A stretch of 64,000 nt of DNA, taken from contig CANPIM010000002.1 in NCBI GenBank assembly GCA_947574135.1, positions 35,857 through 99,856 on the forward strand. The letters are read 5' to 3'. The stretch comes from an uncultured Lachnospiraceae bacterium. Its GTDB lineage: Bacteria > Bacillota > Clostridia > Lachnospirales > Lachnospiraceae. The notes beneath the pieces are model-generated. The model was not told where the DNA came from and searched no databases. It saw nothing but the letters and a program-made list of their open reading frames with translations. Shown piece after piece: positions 8,259 through 16,761 of this stretch; position 1 is the stretch's first letter; each line of letters begins with the position of its first letter. Position numbers and translations under genes: made by a program.

Positions 8259-9170
8259 ATGCCCAAAGCTATCTTATACAAGAATCATCCCTTGGCCCGA
8301 ATTGTCACCATCTATGATCTGGTTTCTGCCGATTATTTAAAGGGCGCCTATCCGGCCGTTTACCCTCACAGACATCCGGACGCCTGGGAACTGTGCTACT
8401 GTGTCCAGGGGGAAATCGCCTACTACAAAAACGGACAGCCTGTGATACTGCATGCCGGGGAGCTTACCCTGGCCACCCCGGAAACCAACCACGATTCCAA
8501 ATCAGAGAATCCAAGCACCACGGCCTTTTTTATCTCCTTCACCTGCTCCAACGGCTATATCAAGGCTTTAAAAAATGCTGTCATTCCCGTTACCCCCCGG
8601 CAGGATCAATTATTCCGCCAGGTGATTGCCGAGCTGGAGCTGGCCTTTGAGCCGGAGGATTTCAAGCAGCGCCGTTTTCACTTCTCTCCCAACCAGAATT
8701 CTCCCGTTGGCTCCGAGCAGCTCATCTGTACCTACCTGGAACAGATTCTCATTGACATTCTCCGGGAAATTACCAAGCAGGACGGAAAGCCCATTGAAAA
8801 CAAAAACTTCCCCAAAGCCATGAATAATTTTCTGGCCGCCAACGTATCTGCCTACATCCGCAGCCATATTAAGGAGCCCTTAACCGTTGAAAAGATCGCG
8901 GAGGAATTCCACTACAGCCGAACCTGGCTCTCCACCGTGTACAAGAGCGTCACCGGCATGGGCATCAATGAATTTCTCACCAGCCAACGCATAGACCAGG
9001 CCAAGGCTCTGCTTTTGGAAAAGCAGATGACCGTCTCCCAGATATCCGAGCTGCTGGGATTTTCCTCACCCCAATATTTTTCCAGGAAGTTTGCTCAGGA
9101 GGTAGGATGTCCGCCCTCTTTGTATGCAGATTCTCTGAAAAAGGAGGTGGAAGCTTCCCAGGACGAGTAA
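8259..9170 (+). CDS. AraC-family transcriptional regulator
   Basis: 303 residues. The N-terminal cupin-type sensor domain (about 1-130) has the typical YPHRHPDAWELCYCVQGE pattern. The C-terminal AraC DNA-binding domain has two helix-turn-helix motifs: TVEKIAEEFHYSRTWLSTVYKS, and VSQISELLGFSSPQYFSRKF followed by the conserved Phe-x-x-x-x-Gly-x-Pro-Pro signature (FAQEVGCPPSLY). The start at 8259 has a GAGAGGGG site; upstream in-frame ATGs lack one. It probably responds to a sugar or sugar phosphate handled by the divergent NagB-like enzyme. Confidence 0.93.
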   Translation: MPKAILYKNHPLARIVTIYDLVSADYLKGAYPAVYPHRHPDAWELCYCVQGEIAYYKNGQPVILHAGELTLATPETNHDSKSENPSTTAFFISFTCSNGYIKALKNAVIPVTPRQDQLFRQVIAELELAFEPEDFKQRRFHFSPNQNSPVGSEQLICTYLEQILIDILREITKQDGKPIENKNFPKAMNNFLAANVSAYIRSHIKEPLTVEKIAEEFHYSRTWLSTVYKSVTGMGINEFLTSQRIDQAKALLLEKQMTVSQISELLGFSSPQYFSRKFAQEVGCPPSLYADSLKKEVEASQDE

Positions 9171-9330
9171 ATCCAAGGATATTTATGTCCCCTCTCTCCC
9201 TTGCAGGTATTTTTTATGCTTTGATCTTACCTGTTTTTATCAGAAAATAACATTCATTTTTGTCTCCTGAACTTATACTATTGTCAGGTTTTTATTGGAA
9301 GAATAAATAAAAAGACAAAAAAGACCAGGA

Positions 9331-10299
9331 TCACTCCCCGCCCCCAAACAAATGACAAGCCACCTGGTGCCCCTCCCCCACTGTCCGAAGCGCAGGCCTC
9401 TCTCTTCTGCAAATCTCTCTGCACATCCTGCAGCGATTCTGGAAGGGACAGCCCGGCGGCGTATCCACAGGACTTGGCACCTCCCCCTCTATGCACTGCA
9501 CCGGCTTGTCAAAATCCATTTTCAAATGAAAGACAGCTCCCATCAGAGCCCGGGTATAGGGGTGCAGAGCTCCGGCAGCCGCTCTTTCTCCCGGCAGCAC
9601 CTCCACAATACTTCCCAGGTACATGACCGCCAGCTCATGGGCCAGGGATTGAACCAGGGCCACATCGTGACAGATAAACCCTATGGCCAGCTGCCTCTCC
9701 CGCTGTAGCCTGACCAAAAGCTGGATAATATTTTTTTGCACAGACACATCCAGGGCAGAGGTGGCTTCATCACAAATCAGAATCTCCGGCTCCAAAGTCA
9801 ACGCCCGGGCAATGCCCACCCGCTGCCGTTGGCCGCCGCTCATGCTGTGGGGATAGCGCCAGGCAAATTCTCCGGGCAACTCCACCAGCTCCAGATATTT
9901 TCTGGCAACAGCCTCCCTTTCCTGTCGCTGAATTCGTTTAAAATTTAACAAAGGCTCGCAGATAATATCCATCACCCGCATTCTGGGATGGAAGGCCTCT
10001 CCCGGATCCTGAAAAATCATCTGGATATTCTGCCGGTGCTGCCGCAGCTCCTCCCCTTTGAAATGACTGACATCCCTTCCATGAAAGAGAATTTCTCCTT
10101 CCGTGGGAGCCTCCAGAGACACGGCCATCCTCATAAAGGTGCTTTTTCCGCAGCCGCTCTCCCCCACCAGGCCCAGGGTCCGGCCTCGGTACATTTTAAG
10201 GCTCACATCCCGGTTGGCCGTCAGGGTGCGGTTTCCGGAAATAGGATAAATTTTCGTCACATGTCTGGCCTCCAAAACCAATTCTCCCCTGTCAGACAA
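9331..10299 (-). CDS. Oligopeptide/nickel-type ABC transporter ATPase (DppF-like)
   Basis: About 322 residues if started at the TTG at 10299, which has GGGAGG 8 bp upstream; a GTG at 10308 is also possible. Walker A is GLVGESGCGKST, the signature is SMSGGQRQRVGIARAL, and Walker B is LEPEILICDEATSALD. The C-terminal oligopeptide-transporter extension contains CPFQNRC and further Cys residues (CRMCREIC), common in DppF/OppF and thought to bind an Fe-S cluster in some members. It is the last gene of a five-gene operon and overlaps the DppD-like gene by 8 bp. It powers import together with the other ATPase. Confidence 0.93.
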   Translation of the reverse strand: MSDRGELVLEARHVTKIYPISGNRTLTANRDVSLKMYRGRTLGLVGESGCGKSTFMRMAVSLEAPTEGEILFHGRDVSHFKGEELRQHRQNIQMIFQDPGEAFHPRMRVMDIICEPLLNFKRIQRQEREAVARKYLELVELPGEFAWRYPHSMSGGQRQRVGIARALTLEPEILICDEATSALDVSVQKNIIQLLVRLQRERQLAIGFICHDVALVQSLAHELAVMYLGSIVEVLPGERAAAGALHPYTRALMGAVFHLKMDFDKPVQCIEGEVPSPVDTPPGCPFQNRCRMCREICRRERPALRTVGEGHQVACHLFGGGE

Positions 10300-11080
10300 A
10301 CCGCTCACCTCCCATGGCCGGCACACTGGCCAGCAGCTCCTTTGTATAGGCCTCTTTGGGATTCCCAAGAATTTCCTCCCTGCTTCCCGCCTCCACCACC
10401 TGGCCCTGCCGCATTACCAGAATCCGATCTGCCATGTAAGCGGCCACCCCCAGGTTATGGGTCACCACAAGGATCCCTGTCCCATAGCTTTCCCGGAGCT
10501 TTAGCATCTGCCGGACAATCTGCGCCTGGGTGCTCACATCCAGGGCACTGGTGGGCTCATCTGCCAGCAAAAGCTTGGGCTGAAAGGTCATGGCCATGGC
10601 AATGCCCACCCGCTGACGCATGCCGCCGGAAAGCTGAAAGGGATAGCTTCTCATCATACGCTCTCCCTGAGGCAGACCCATTCCCTCCAGCATCTTTGCG
10701 CCCCGGTTCCAGGCCTCCCTTCGGGACATATGCTCATGGGTCAGAATATACTCCACAAACTGAGAGCCGATCCTTCGTATGGGATTGATCATAGCTCCGG
10801 AGTCCTGGAAAATTATGGAAATTTCTCTTCCCCGAAGCCTCCGCCATTCCTCCCCGGAGCAGGTAAGAAGAGAGTTTCCCTCAAAGAGAATGTCTCCCTG
10901 GCTCACATATCCCTCCCCGGGGAGACAGCCCAGCACGGCCCGAAGAAGGGTGGACTTGCCGCTACCGCTCTCTCCCACCACTCCCAGGATCTCACCCGGC
11001 TTCATTTCCAGGCTTATATTCTTTAGAGCCAGAGCTCCCCTCTTCCCATAGGACACGGAAATATCCTGTATTTGCAACAT
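10292..11080 (-). CDS. Oligopeptide/nickel-type ABC transporter ATPase (DppD-like)
   Basis: 262 residues from the ATG at 11080, which has an AGGAGG site. Walker A is GVVGESGSGKSTLL, the signature is LSGGMRQRVGIAMAM, and Walker B is LLLADEPTSALDVST. It is shorter than many DppD/OppD proteins (about 320-330) and ends soon after the ABC domain, so it lacks much of the usual C-terminal oligopeptide extension. This resembles NikD-type subunits and fits a small-ligand or metal-complex transporter. It sits between the binding-protein gene and the second ATPase gene. Confidence 0.92.
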   Translation of the reverse strand: MLQIQDISVSYGKRGALALKNISLEMKPGEILGVVGESGSGKSTLLRAVLGCLPGEGYVSQGDILFEGNSLLTCSGEEWRRLRGREISIIFQDSGAMINPIRRIGSQFVEYILTHEHMSRREAWNRGAKMLEGMGLPQGERMMRSYPFQLSGGMRQRVGIAMAMTFQPKLLLADEPTSALDVSTQAQIVRQMLKLRESYGTGILVVTHNLGVAAYMADRILVMRQGQVVEAGSREEILGNPKEAYTKELLASVPAMGGERFV

Positions 11081-11116
11081 GGAAATTCCTCCTGTAAGCA
11101 CAACGGTTCAGACCTC

Positions 11117-12724
11117 TCACTGTGCAGGCGCAATGTTGGTGGTAATCCAGTAATAATCCATGGGTGCAATATCTGCCCCAGTTACCCTATCCACAGCGCT
11201 TACCATGGTACTGTTATAATATCCGTGAACCAGGGTGGCCGCATCGTCGATTAAGATCTGCTGAAGCAAAAGGATCAGCTCCTGCTGCCGCTCCCTGTCC
11301 GTAACGCCCAGAAGCTCCTCATAGGCGGCATCATAGGCGGCATTGGCATAATAGCCATAGGCCTGGGAATTCCCGGAATAAAAATTGCCCAGAAATCCTG
11401 TGGGATCCCCTGTGGGAACCACCGTGGCATTGCTGGTAATGAGATCAAAGTTTCCGTTGCTCTGATTGGCCAGAGCCGTGTCATAATCCTGAACCGTCAC
11501 CGTGCATTTGATGCCGATAGCCTCCAGACTGATGGCCACCGCCTGCGCAAAATCCGTCAGATTCCGGCTGCTGTAGGCCAGATAATTCAGGTCAATAGGC
11601 TGGCCCTGAAGCTCCCGGTAGCCGTCTCCGTCTCCATCCACGATTCCGGCCGCATCCAGCACCTCCTTGGCCTTGTCCACCTGGAAGGTAAATGGATCCG
11701 TCAGCTTCTCATAGCCATAGGGAAGAGAGGAGGGAAGCACCGAGCAACCGGCAGTATAAAGGCCAGCCACCGTAACCTGGCACAGGGTCTCATCATCCAC
11801 CGCATACTGGATCGCCTGGCGAAGAGCCTCGTTTTCCAGCACGCCGTGATAATTAAAATAGGTGTTTCCCAACCGCACCCCTGCCGTGGTAGACACATAA
11901 TAGGCCGGATCCTTTCGGAAAGCCTCCAGATCGCTGGCTGTCACCACATTTTCCACCAGATCCACATCCCCGCTTTGAAGAGCCATAGCCTTGGCCGTTC
12001 CCTGGTCATCGGTGGTGAGATACGCCCGATAGGTATCATAGGGCACCTCCCCGTCCCAATAATAGGGATTTTTTGCAAAATCGATGGTGGAATTTTCCTC
12101 AAGCCTGGTGACATAATAGGGGCCTGTCCCCACCACCTGGGTGTCAATGACACGGGTGTCCACCACCGCATACCAGGGATAAGCCAGTATTCCCGGCAGA
12201 TTGGGGGTGACATTGGTACACACCAGGGTCACGGTACCTGCCTGATCGTCCGCCGCAATGCTCTCAAAGGTCACATACTGGGAAGGCGTGGAATTTCCCG
12301 TCTTATCTGCCTCTGCCTGATAAAGACGATCCAGGGACTCCTTCACTACGGCAGGCGTTACCATATTGCCATTGGAAAACCGCACACCCTCCCGGATATG
12401 CAGGATCCAGGTCTTGAAATCCGCCGTCTCATAGGAATCGCAGAGAGCCGTCTCCACCTCCACATTCTCATTAAACCGAAAGAGACACTCCATGACCCCG
12501 TAGCGAACCCCGCACCAGCTGGAATTTACATTGGTAACAGGGTCCATGGAATTGGAGTAATTATAGCAGCTGAAATTCAAATGCTTGCCGCCATTCCCCT
12601 CTACAGAAGCGTTTGCCGCCTCCTCGCCCGGATTTTCTCCGGTCCCGGATCCGCTGCATGCGGTCTGAAAAATGACCATACAGACGGCCAATCCCATTGT
12701 CAAAAGCTTTTTCATAGGACACAT
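11117..12724 (-). CDS. Family 5 extracellular solute-binding lipoprotein (peptide/nickel type)
   Basis: 535 residues, with a lipoprotein signal peptide whose lipobox is QTAC (C23). The mature protein has the family-5 layout (DppA/OppA/NikA): YGVMECLFRFNENVEVETALCDSYE near the start, the WILHIREGVRFSNG signature, and later TAGCSVLPSSLPYGYEK. It should catch the ligand outside the membrane for the two permeases. Because a cobalamin riboswitch precedes the operon, plausible ligands are cobalt or nickel complexes, or a corrinoid precursor, rather than ordinary peptides. The start could be the ATG at 12724 or the one three codons later at 12715. Confidence 0.9.
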   Translation of the reverse strand: MCPMKKLLTMGLAVCMVIFQTACSGSGTGENPGEEAANASVEGNGGKHLNFSCYNYSNSMDPVTNVNSSWCGVRYGVMECLFRFNENVEVETALCDSYETADFKTWILHIREGVRFSNGNMVTPAVVKESLDRLYQAEADKTGNSTPSQYVTFESIAADDQAGTVTLVCTNVTPNLPGILAYPWYAVVDTRVIDTQVVGTGPYYVTRLEENSTIDFAKNPYYWDGEVPYDTYRAYLTTDDQGTAKAMALQSGDVDLVENVVTASDLEAFRKDPAYYVSTTAGVRLGNTYFNYHGVLENEALRQAIQYAVDDETLCQVTVAGLYTAGCSVLPSSLPYGYEKLTDPFTFQVDKAKEVLDAAGIVDGDGDGYRELQGQPIDLNYLAYSSRNLTDFAQAVAISLEAIGIKCTVTVQDYDTALANQSNGNFDLITSNATVVPTGDPTGFLGNFYSGNSQAYGYYANAAYDAAYEELLGVTDRERQQELILLLQQILIDDAATLVHGYYNSTMVSAVDRVTGADIAPMDYYWITTNIAPAQ

Positions 12725-12748
12725 TCTTCTCTGCCTGCCTTTCTATTT

Positions 12749-13573
12749 TTAACTTCTGGGATCCAGCACATCCCGCAGGCTGTCCCCCAGCAGATTAAAC
12801 ACAGCCACTGTAATAAAAACAGCCAGCCCCGGAAATACCATAAGCCAGGGTGCAGCCGTCATATAGGCTCGCCCCTCATTGAGCATCAGCCCCCATTCCG
12901 CCGTGGGCGCCTGGGCTCCAAAGCCCAGAAAGGACAGTCCCGCAATCTCCAGCATCATGCTTCCTATATCCGTGGCTCCCGTAATCAACGCCGTGGGCAG
13001 CACATTGGGCAAAAGATAGCTCCACAAAATATGAGAGGCTTTGGAGCCTGTCAGCCGGGCTGCCGCCATATAATCCCGGCTCTTCATTTTCAGCACCAGG
13101 CTTCGGGACAGCCTGGCGTATTTGGTCCAGCTCACAAGGGAAAGGGCAATCACCGCATTGGTCATATTTGCCCCCAGAATTCCTGCTACTGCAAGGGCCA
13201 AAACCATTCCTGGGAAAGAAAGCATCATATCCGAGATCCGCATAATTACCCCGTCCACAAATCCGCCCAAATATCCGGCAACCAGTCCCAGAAAGGTTCC
13301 CAGAGTCATGATCACCAAGACCAGCAGCAGCGAAGCCGTCAGAGAGGTTCTGGCCCCATAGATAACCCGGGAAAACAAATCCCTCCCCATTTTGTCCGTG
13401 CCAAACCAGTGCTCTCCGCTGGGAGGCTGTACAGCATCTGCAAGGATGGCCGCATAGGGATCCTTGGGCGCAATCAACGGTGCAAAGATGGCCACGGCCA
13501 CAAGGCCCAAGGCCAGGACCAAAAATACCGTAAACGCCCGATTCTTCCGAATAAAAGCTTTGCTCCTCCCCAT
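12749..13573 (-). CDS. ABC transporter permease (DppC/NikC-like)
   Basis: 274 residues with an N-terminal membrane segment followed by the binding-protein-dependent transport fold of five more helices. The N-terminal KDPYAAILADAVQPPSGEHWFGTDKMGRDLFSRVIYGARTS region is the hallmark of DppC/OppC/NikC. The EAA loop, which contacts the ATPases, is seen around AARLTGSKASHILWSYLLPNVLP. The gene follows the DppB-like permease by 3 bp and precedes the binding-protein gene. Confidence 0.93.
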   Translation of the reverse strand: MGRSKAFIRKNRAFTVFLVLALGLVAVAIFAPLIAPKDPYAAILADAVQPPSGEHWFGTDKMGRDLFSRVIYGARTSLTASLLLVLVIMTLGTFLGLVAGYLGGFVDGVIMRISDMMLSFPGMVLALAVAGILGANMTNAVIALSLVSWTKYARLSRSLVLKMKSRDYMAAARLTGSKASHILWSYLLPNVLPTALITGATDIGSMMLEIAGLSFLGFGAQAPTAEWGLMLNEGRAYMTAAPWLMVFPGLAVFITVAVFNLLGDSLRDVLDPRS

Positions 13574-13576
13574 TCC

Positions 13577-14515
13577 CTACCTCGCCTCCCTGATTCTGGG
13601 ATCCAGAAAATGATAAGACACATCCACCAACAGGTTCAATCCCATATAAATCAGAGCAATCCACAGCACATAGCCCTGAATCAGGGAATAATCCATGGAG
13701 GTAATGGCGCTTACGGCCAGGCTCCCCAGCCCCGGATAGGAAAAAATCACCTCCACCACAGCCGTCCCTCCAAGAAGGGAGCCCAAAGACAGTCCCAGCA
13801 GCGTCACCAGGGGCAAAAGGGAATTGGGCAGCACATGACGCCAGAGAATGGTTCTCTCCCTAATTCCCCGGCAGCGGGCTCCCGTCACATAGTCCTGACA
13901 AAGCTCCTCCAGAAAAGCTGTCCGCACCTGCCGGGTATATTTGGCTGCCATGGCAAAGGCCAGGGTTATGGCCGGCAGAATCAGCTTATGAAAGCCCTGT
14001 CCCGCAGACACCGCCGGAAGCCAGTCAAGCTTCACGGCAAAAAGGTAGAGCAACAGCATTCCCATCCAGAAATTGGGCATGGATACCCCTACAAAGGTAA
14101 GCCCCCGTACCAGGTAATCCGCAGGGCCTCCCCGGTGTATGGCAGAAAAAATTCCCAGAGGAACCGCCACGGCCAGCATCAGCGCCAGAGAGGTGAGCGA
14201 AAGCTTAAGGGTTGGCCACAGCCTGGCCAGCATCAGCTCTGCCACCGGTTTGTTGTAAGAATAGGATTTCCCAAAGTCTCCTCTAAGACAGCCCAGCAGC
14301 CAGTTTCCATACTGCACCAGAAAAGGCTTGTGAAGGCCCAAAGCCTCCCGGGTCTCCTCTATAATCTCATCCCCGGGAATGGCGCCGCTGGCCGCATACA
14401 TGGCCCGAACCGGATCCCCCGGCGCCATATAGGTAAGCCCAAAGGTAATAAAGCTAATACCAAAAAGCACAAGAAGCATTTGAAGGAGCCTATGTGCAAG
14501 CACACGTTTCTTCAT
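13577..14515 (-). CDS. ABC transporter permease (DppB/NikB-like)
   Basis: 312 residues and six predicted membrane helices. The N-terminus has the DppB signature (LFGISFITFGLTYMAPGDPVRAMY), and the EAA loop is in ARCRGIRERTILWRHVLPNSLLP. First gene of the operon; the leader between it and the cobalamin riboswitch is about 140 bp. Together with the DppC-like protein it forms the membrane channel. Confidence 0.93.
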   Translation of the reverse strand: MKKRVLAHRLLQMLLVLFGISFITFGLTYMAPGDPVRAMYAASGAIPGDEIIEETREALGLHKPFLVQYGNWLLGCLRGDFGKSYSYNKPVAELMLARLWPTLKLSLTSLALMLAVAVPLGIFSAIHRGGPADYLVRGLTFVGVSMPNFWMGMLLLYLFAVKLDWLPAVSAGQGFHKLILPAITLAFAMAAKYTRQVRTAFLEELCQDYVTGARCRGIRERTILWRHVLPNSLLPLVTLLGLSLGSLLGGTAVVEVIFSYPGLGSLAVSAITSMDYSLIQGYVLWIALIYMGLNLLVDVSYHFLDPRIREAR

Positions 14516-14613
14516 GCCCTTTCCTCCTCTGTGAATTTACTGCAATGCTATATGTTTCTTGCGGAAAATGCCTCAGAATCAGAGGCGTTCTGACGGATTC
14601 AGAATTTTATGCA

Positions 14614-14668
14614 CAAAAAAAGCTGCTTCTTATCTACCGTAAGAATCATCCTTCCCCATTGCAAGCAG
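14614..14668 (-). terminator. Possible expression platform of the cobalamin riboswitch
   Basis: On the minus strand CTGCTT (14668-14663) can pair with AAGCAG (14628-14623), with an inner TTCTTA/TAAGAA hairpin, and is followed directly by a run of seven T (14621-14615). The 5' arm overlaps the 3' strand of riboswitch stem P1, so folding of the aptamer and of this terminator-like hairpin would be linked. The direction of the switch is not derivable from inspection alone. Confidence 0.5.
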
Positions 14669-14816
14669 TTCTCCTGACTCAAGATCATTGCTCTACAAGC
14701 GCCTTCCCAGGCCTTAAGGCCCAGTGACATCCTGCCGTAAAGCTCCCTCATACAGTGACGGGATCGTACCGGATTTCCACCGGTTTCTCTATTAATCCTC
14801 TCGGAACTTGCAATGG
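14656..14816 (-). promoter_or_regulatory. Cobalamin (B12) riboswitch
   Basis: Minus-strand leader with the AdoCbl/MeCbl aptamer hallmarks. Closing stem P1 pairs CCATTGCAAG (14816-14807) with CTTGCAATGG (14665-14656). The conserved core ACCGGTGGAAATCCGGTACG is followed by TCCCGTCACTGTATG, and near the 3' end is the B12 box AGTCAGGAGAACTGC (14679-14665). It lies upstream of the DppB-like permease gene and should make the whole ABC operon respond to cobalamin supply. Confidence 0.93.
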
Positions 14817-14920
14817 CTGGTCCAAACCAGCATTTTCATTTACCTTCACTATAGGACATTTCTCCGGAAATGTCCAGGTTTTCTTTTATGTTAATACAGG
14901 TTGTAGGAAAGGCAGAAATA

Positions 14921-14954
14921 GCCGGAAAGACCAATCCACCTCAGTCCTTCCGGC
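14921..14954 (-). terminator. Rho-independent terminator after ridA
   Basis: An imperfect stem pairs GCCGGAAGGAC with GTCTTTCCGGC on the minus strand, followed by TATTTCT. It lies about 60 bp past the ridA stop and ahead of the B12 leader, insulating the transporter operon. Confidence 0.65.
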
Positions 14955-15012
14955 CTTATCCGTACAGCCGCAGCGTCAGGCTTCCGGGATATCCCTCTTC
15001 CCTGACCCTCTG

Positions 15013-15390
15013 TCAGATCTCTGCGATGCACTCCACCTCCACCAGGCCGCCCTTGGGAAGCTTGGCCACCTCCACACAGGAGCGAGCCGGAAAGGCTCCC
15101 TGAAAATAAGACTCATAAATCCCGTTCACCACGGCAAAATCATTCATATCTGCCAGAAAAATGGTGGTTTTAATCACCTTCCCATAGTCCGAGCCGGCAG
15201 CCGCCAGCACAGCCCCCATATTCTTCATCGCCTGATGGGCCTGGGCCTCCACCCCTTCAGCCAGCGCGCCAGTCTCCGGAATCAGCCCCAGCTGCCCGGA
15301 GCAATACACATTTCCGTTCACCTTCGCCGCCTGAATATAGGGTCCTACCGCTGCCGGAGCCTTGTCCGTAAAAATCACTTCTTTTGCCAT
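15013..15390 (-). CDS. ridA: RidA family protein (YjgF/YER057c/UK114)
   Basis: 125 residues from the ATG at 15390 with an AGGAGG site. RidA hydrolyses reactive enamine/imine intermediates released by PLP enzymes such as threonine dehydratase. The family pattern is complete: APAAVGPYIQAAKVNGNVYCSGQLG at the start, then the conserved Arg in ARSCVEVAKLPKGGLVEVECIA, which binds the substrate carboxylate, and the terminal Glu. It is a single gene with its own terminator. Confidence 0.95.
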   Translation of the reverse strand: MAKEVIFTDKAPAAVGPYIQAAKVNGNVYCSGQLGLIPETGALAEGVEAQAHQAMKNMGAVLAAAGSDYGKVIKTTIFLADMNDFAVVNGIYESYFQGAFPARSCVEVAKLPKGGLVEVECIAEI

Positions 15391-15518
15391 TGCCGAAATC
15401 CTCCTGTCAATTCTTCCTTCTTTTTTCCTAATCATAAATCAGATTTCATCTGATTGCAACCCCCATTTACTCGTTACAGAATTATCCCGTTTACGTTAAT
15501 ATGTGTTTCCCCTGTGCA

Positions 15519-15668
15519 GCTACCCCTCCCCGCACAAAAGGCGGTTTTTTCAACAAGGTTTTCAGAGGCGCCGGTTCGCCGTTACCCCTTCCCGCGCAAA
15601 AGGCGGTTTTTTCAACAAGGTTTTCAGAGGCGCCGGCTCGCCGTTACCCCTTCCCGCGCAAAAGGCGA
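15519..15668. repeat. 62-bp tandem repeat, about 2.4 copies
   Basis: Units begin near 15520, 15582 and 15644 and contain TACCCCTTCCCGC, AAAAGGCGGTTTTTTCAAC and GGCGCCGGTTCGCCG. Copies differ by a few bases. The array lies in the 290-bp gap between the esterase stop and ridA. It is non-coding and able to form GC-rich hairpins. Its function is unknown. Confidence 0.85.
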
Positions 15669-15680
15669 CTTTCCAGAGCT

Positions 15681-16652
15681 TTACAGCCTTCCAGGCTCCA
15701 GCATCCGGCAAACCTCCTCCCAGGCCTGCCGCGACTCTGCAATCGCCCCCTTTGCCATCTGAAACACATGAAACATCCCCTCATAAACCGTACAGCGCAC
15801 CCTCGCCCCGGCTTCCCGTGCCTTTTTTGCAGCCAGAAGGGAATCGCTCAGCAGCATCTCATAGCTGCCCACCTGGATAAGCATGGGCGGAAAACCGGTA
15901 AAATCCCCAAACAGCGGGGAAATATACGGATTTCTGGGATCCTCCTTTCCCACATAATCCTTGTTAAACAGCATGCTGTCCTCGGTCCGGCCAAAAAGTG
16001 GGTCCTTCTCGTAATTGGTGTGGTAGGACTCCCCGCTGGCTGTAAGATCTGTCCAGGGAGACATGGCAATCAGCCCGGCCGGCAGAGGCTCCCCCTGATC
16101 CTTCAAATAATGTACCAGCGCCATGGACAGGCCGCCTCCTGCAGAATCTCCCGCCAGAATGATTTTCTCTGCCGGATACTGGGTCAATAACCATTTGTAG
16201 GCTGCAAAGGCATCCTCTAAAGCGGCAGGAAAAGGATTTTTTGGTGCTACCCGGTAATCCACAGTCAGTACCCGTCCTCCCCCCAGGGCCCGGCTATAGT
16301 AGGTGGCAAAGGTCCGGTAAATATTTTTCATAGGACCAATATACCCGCCTCCGTGCAGCTGCAGCACCGCCCGGTCATTCTCCAGGCGCATGGGAGTTAA
16401 ATATTCCATGGAAAAATGAGGCATGCTCAGCTGGTCCATCTCAAAGGACCGGGGACAATGCCATTTTGGCTCCACAGGATGCTTCCGGTATTCTCCGTTC
16501 TGGAATTTATGGCCGGAGCTGGTGGCCGTAATATTGGTAATCAAATCCCGCACCAGGACTCCTCCCAGGCTGGCATCCCTGTTTCTGTGCACAGGCCTTT
16601 TTTGCGTCTCCTTTTTCTCTTTTCTCACAGTTCCCTCTCTCATGCTCTCCAT
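15681..16652 (-). CDS. Alpha/beta hydrolase, hormone-sensitive-lipase type esterase
   Basis: 323 residues. The oxyanion-hole motif HGGGY is at 100-104 and the nucleophile elbow GDSAGGG has its Ser at 170. The acid is expected near LLSDSLLAAKK and the His is in MFHVF. This is the acetyl-esterase/HSL family (Aes-like), acting on short acyl esters in the cytoplasm. A basic N-terminal stretch of about 25 residues is unusual and is not a clear signal peptide. The gene follows a condensation-like acyltransferase gene in the same direction (110 bp apart), so the two may make and break the same ester. Confidence 0.88.
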   Translation of the reverse strand: MESMREGTVRKEKKETQKRPVHRNRDASLGGVLVRDLITNITATSSGHKFQNGEYRKHPVEPKWHCPRSFEMDQLSMPHFSMEYLTPMRLENDRAVLQLHGGGYIGPMKNIYRTFATYYSRALGGGRVLTVDYRVAPKNPFPAALEDAFAAYKWLLTQYPAEKIILAGDSAGGGLSMALVHYLKDQGEPLPAGLIAMSPWTDLTASGESYHTNYEKDPLFGRTEDSMLFNKDYVGKEDPRNPYISPLFGDFTGFPPMLIQVGSYEMLLSDSLLAAKKAREAGARVRCTVYEGMFHVFQMAKGAIAESRQAWEEVCRMLEPGRL

Positions 16653-16761
16653 TCCTTTCCCTGTCTTGTGAAAGCTGCCCTTTGCTGTCAACACCTGCGC
16701 TTCTCACCTCCTGAAAATGCTGCCCTCCCTGGCCGCCAGCGCTCTCCATTCTTTGGAAATT

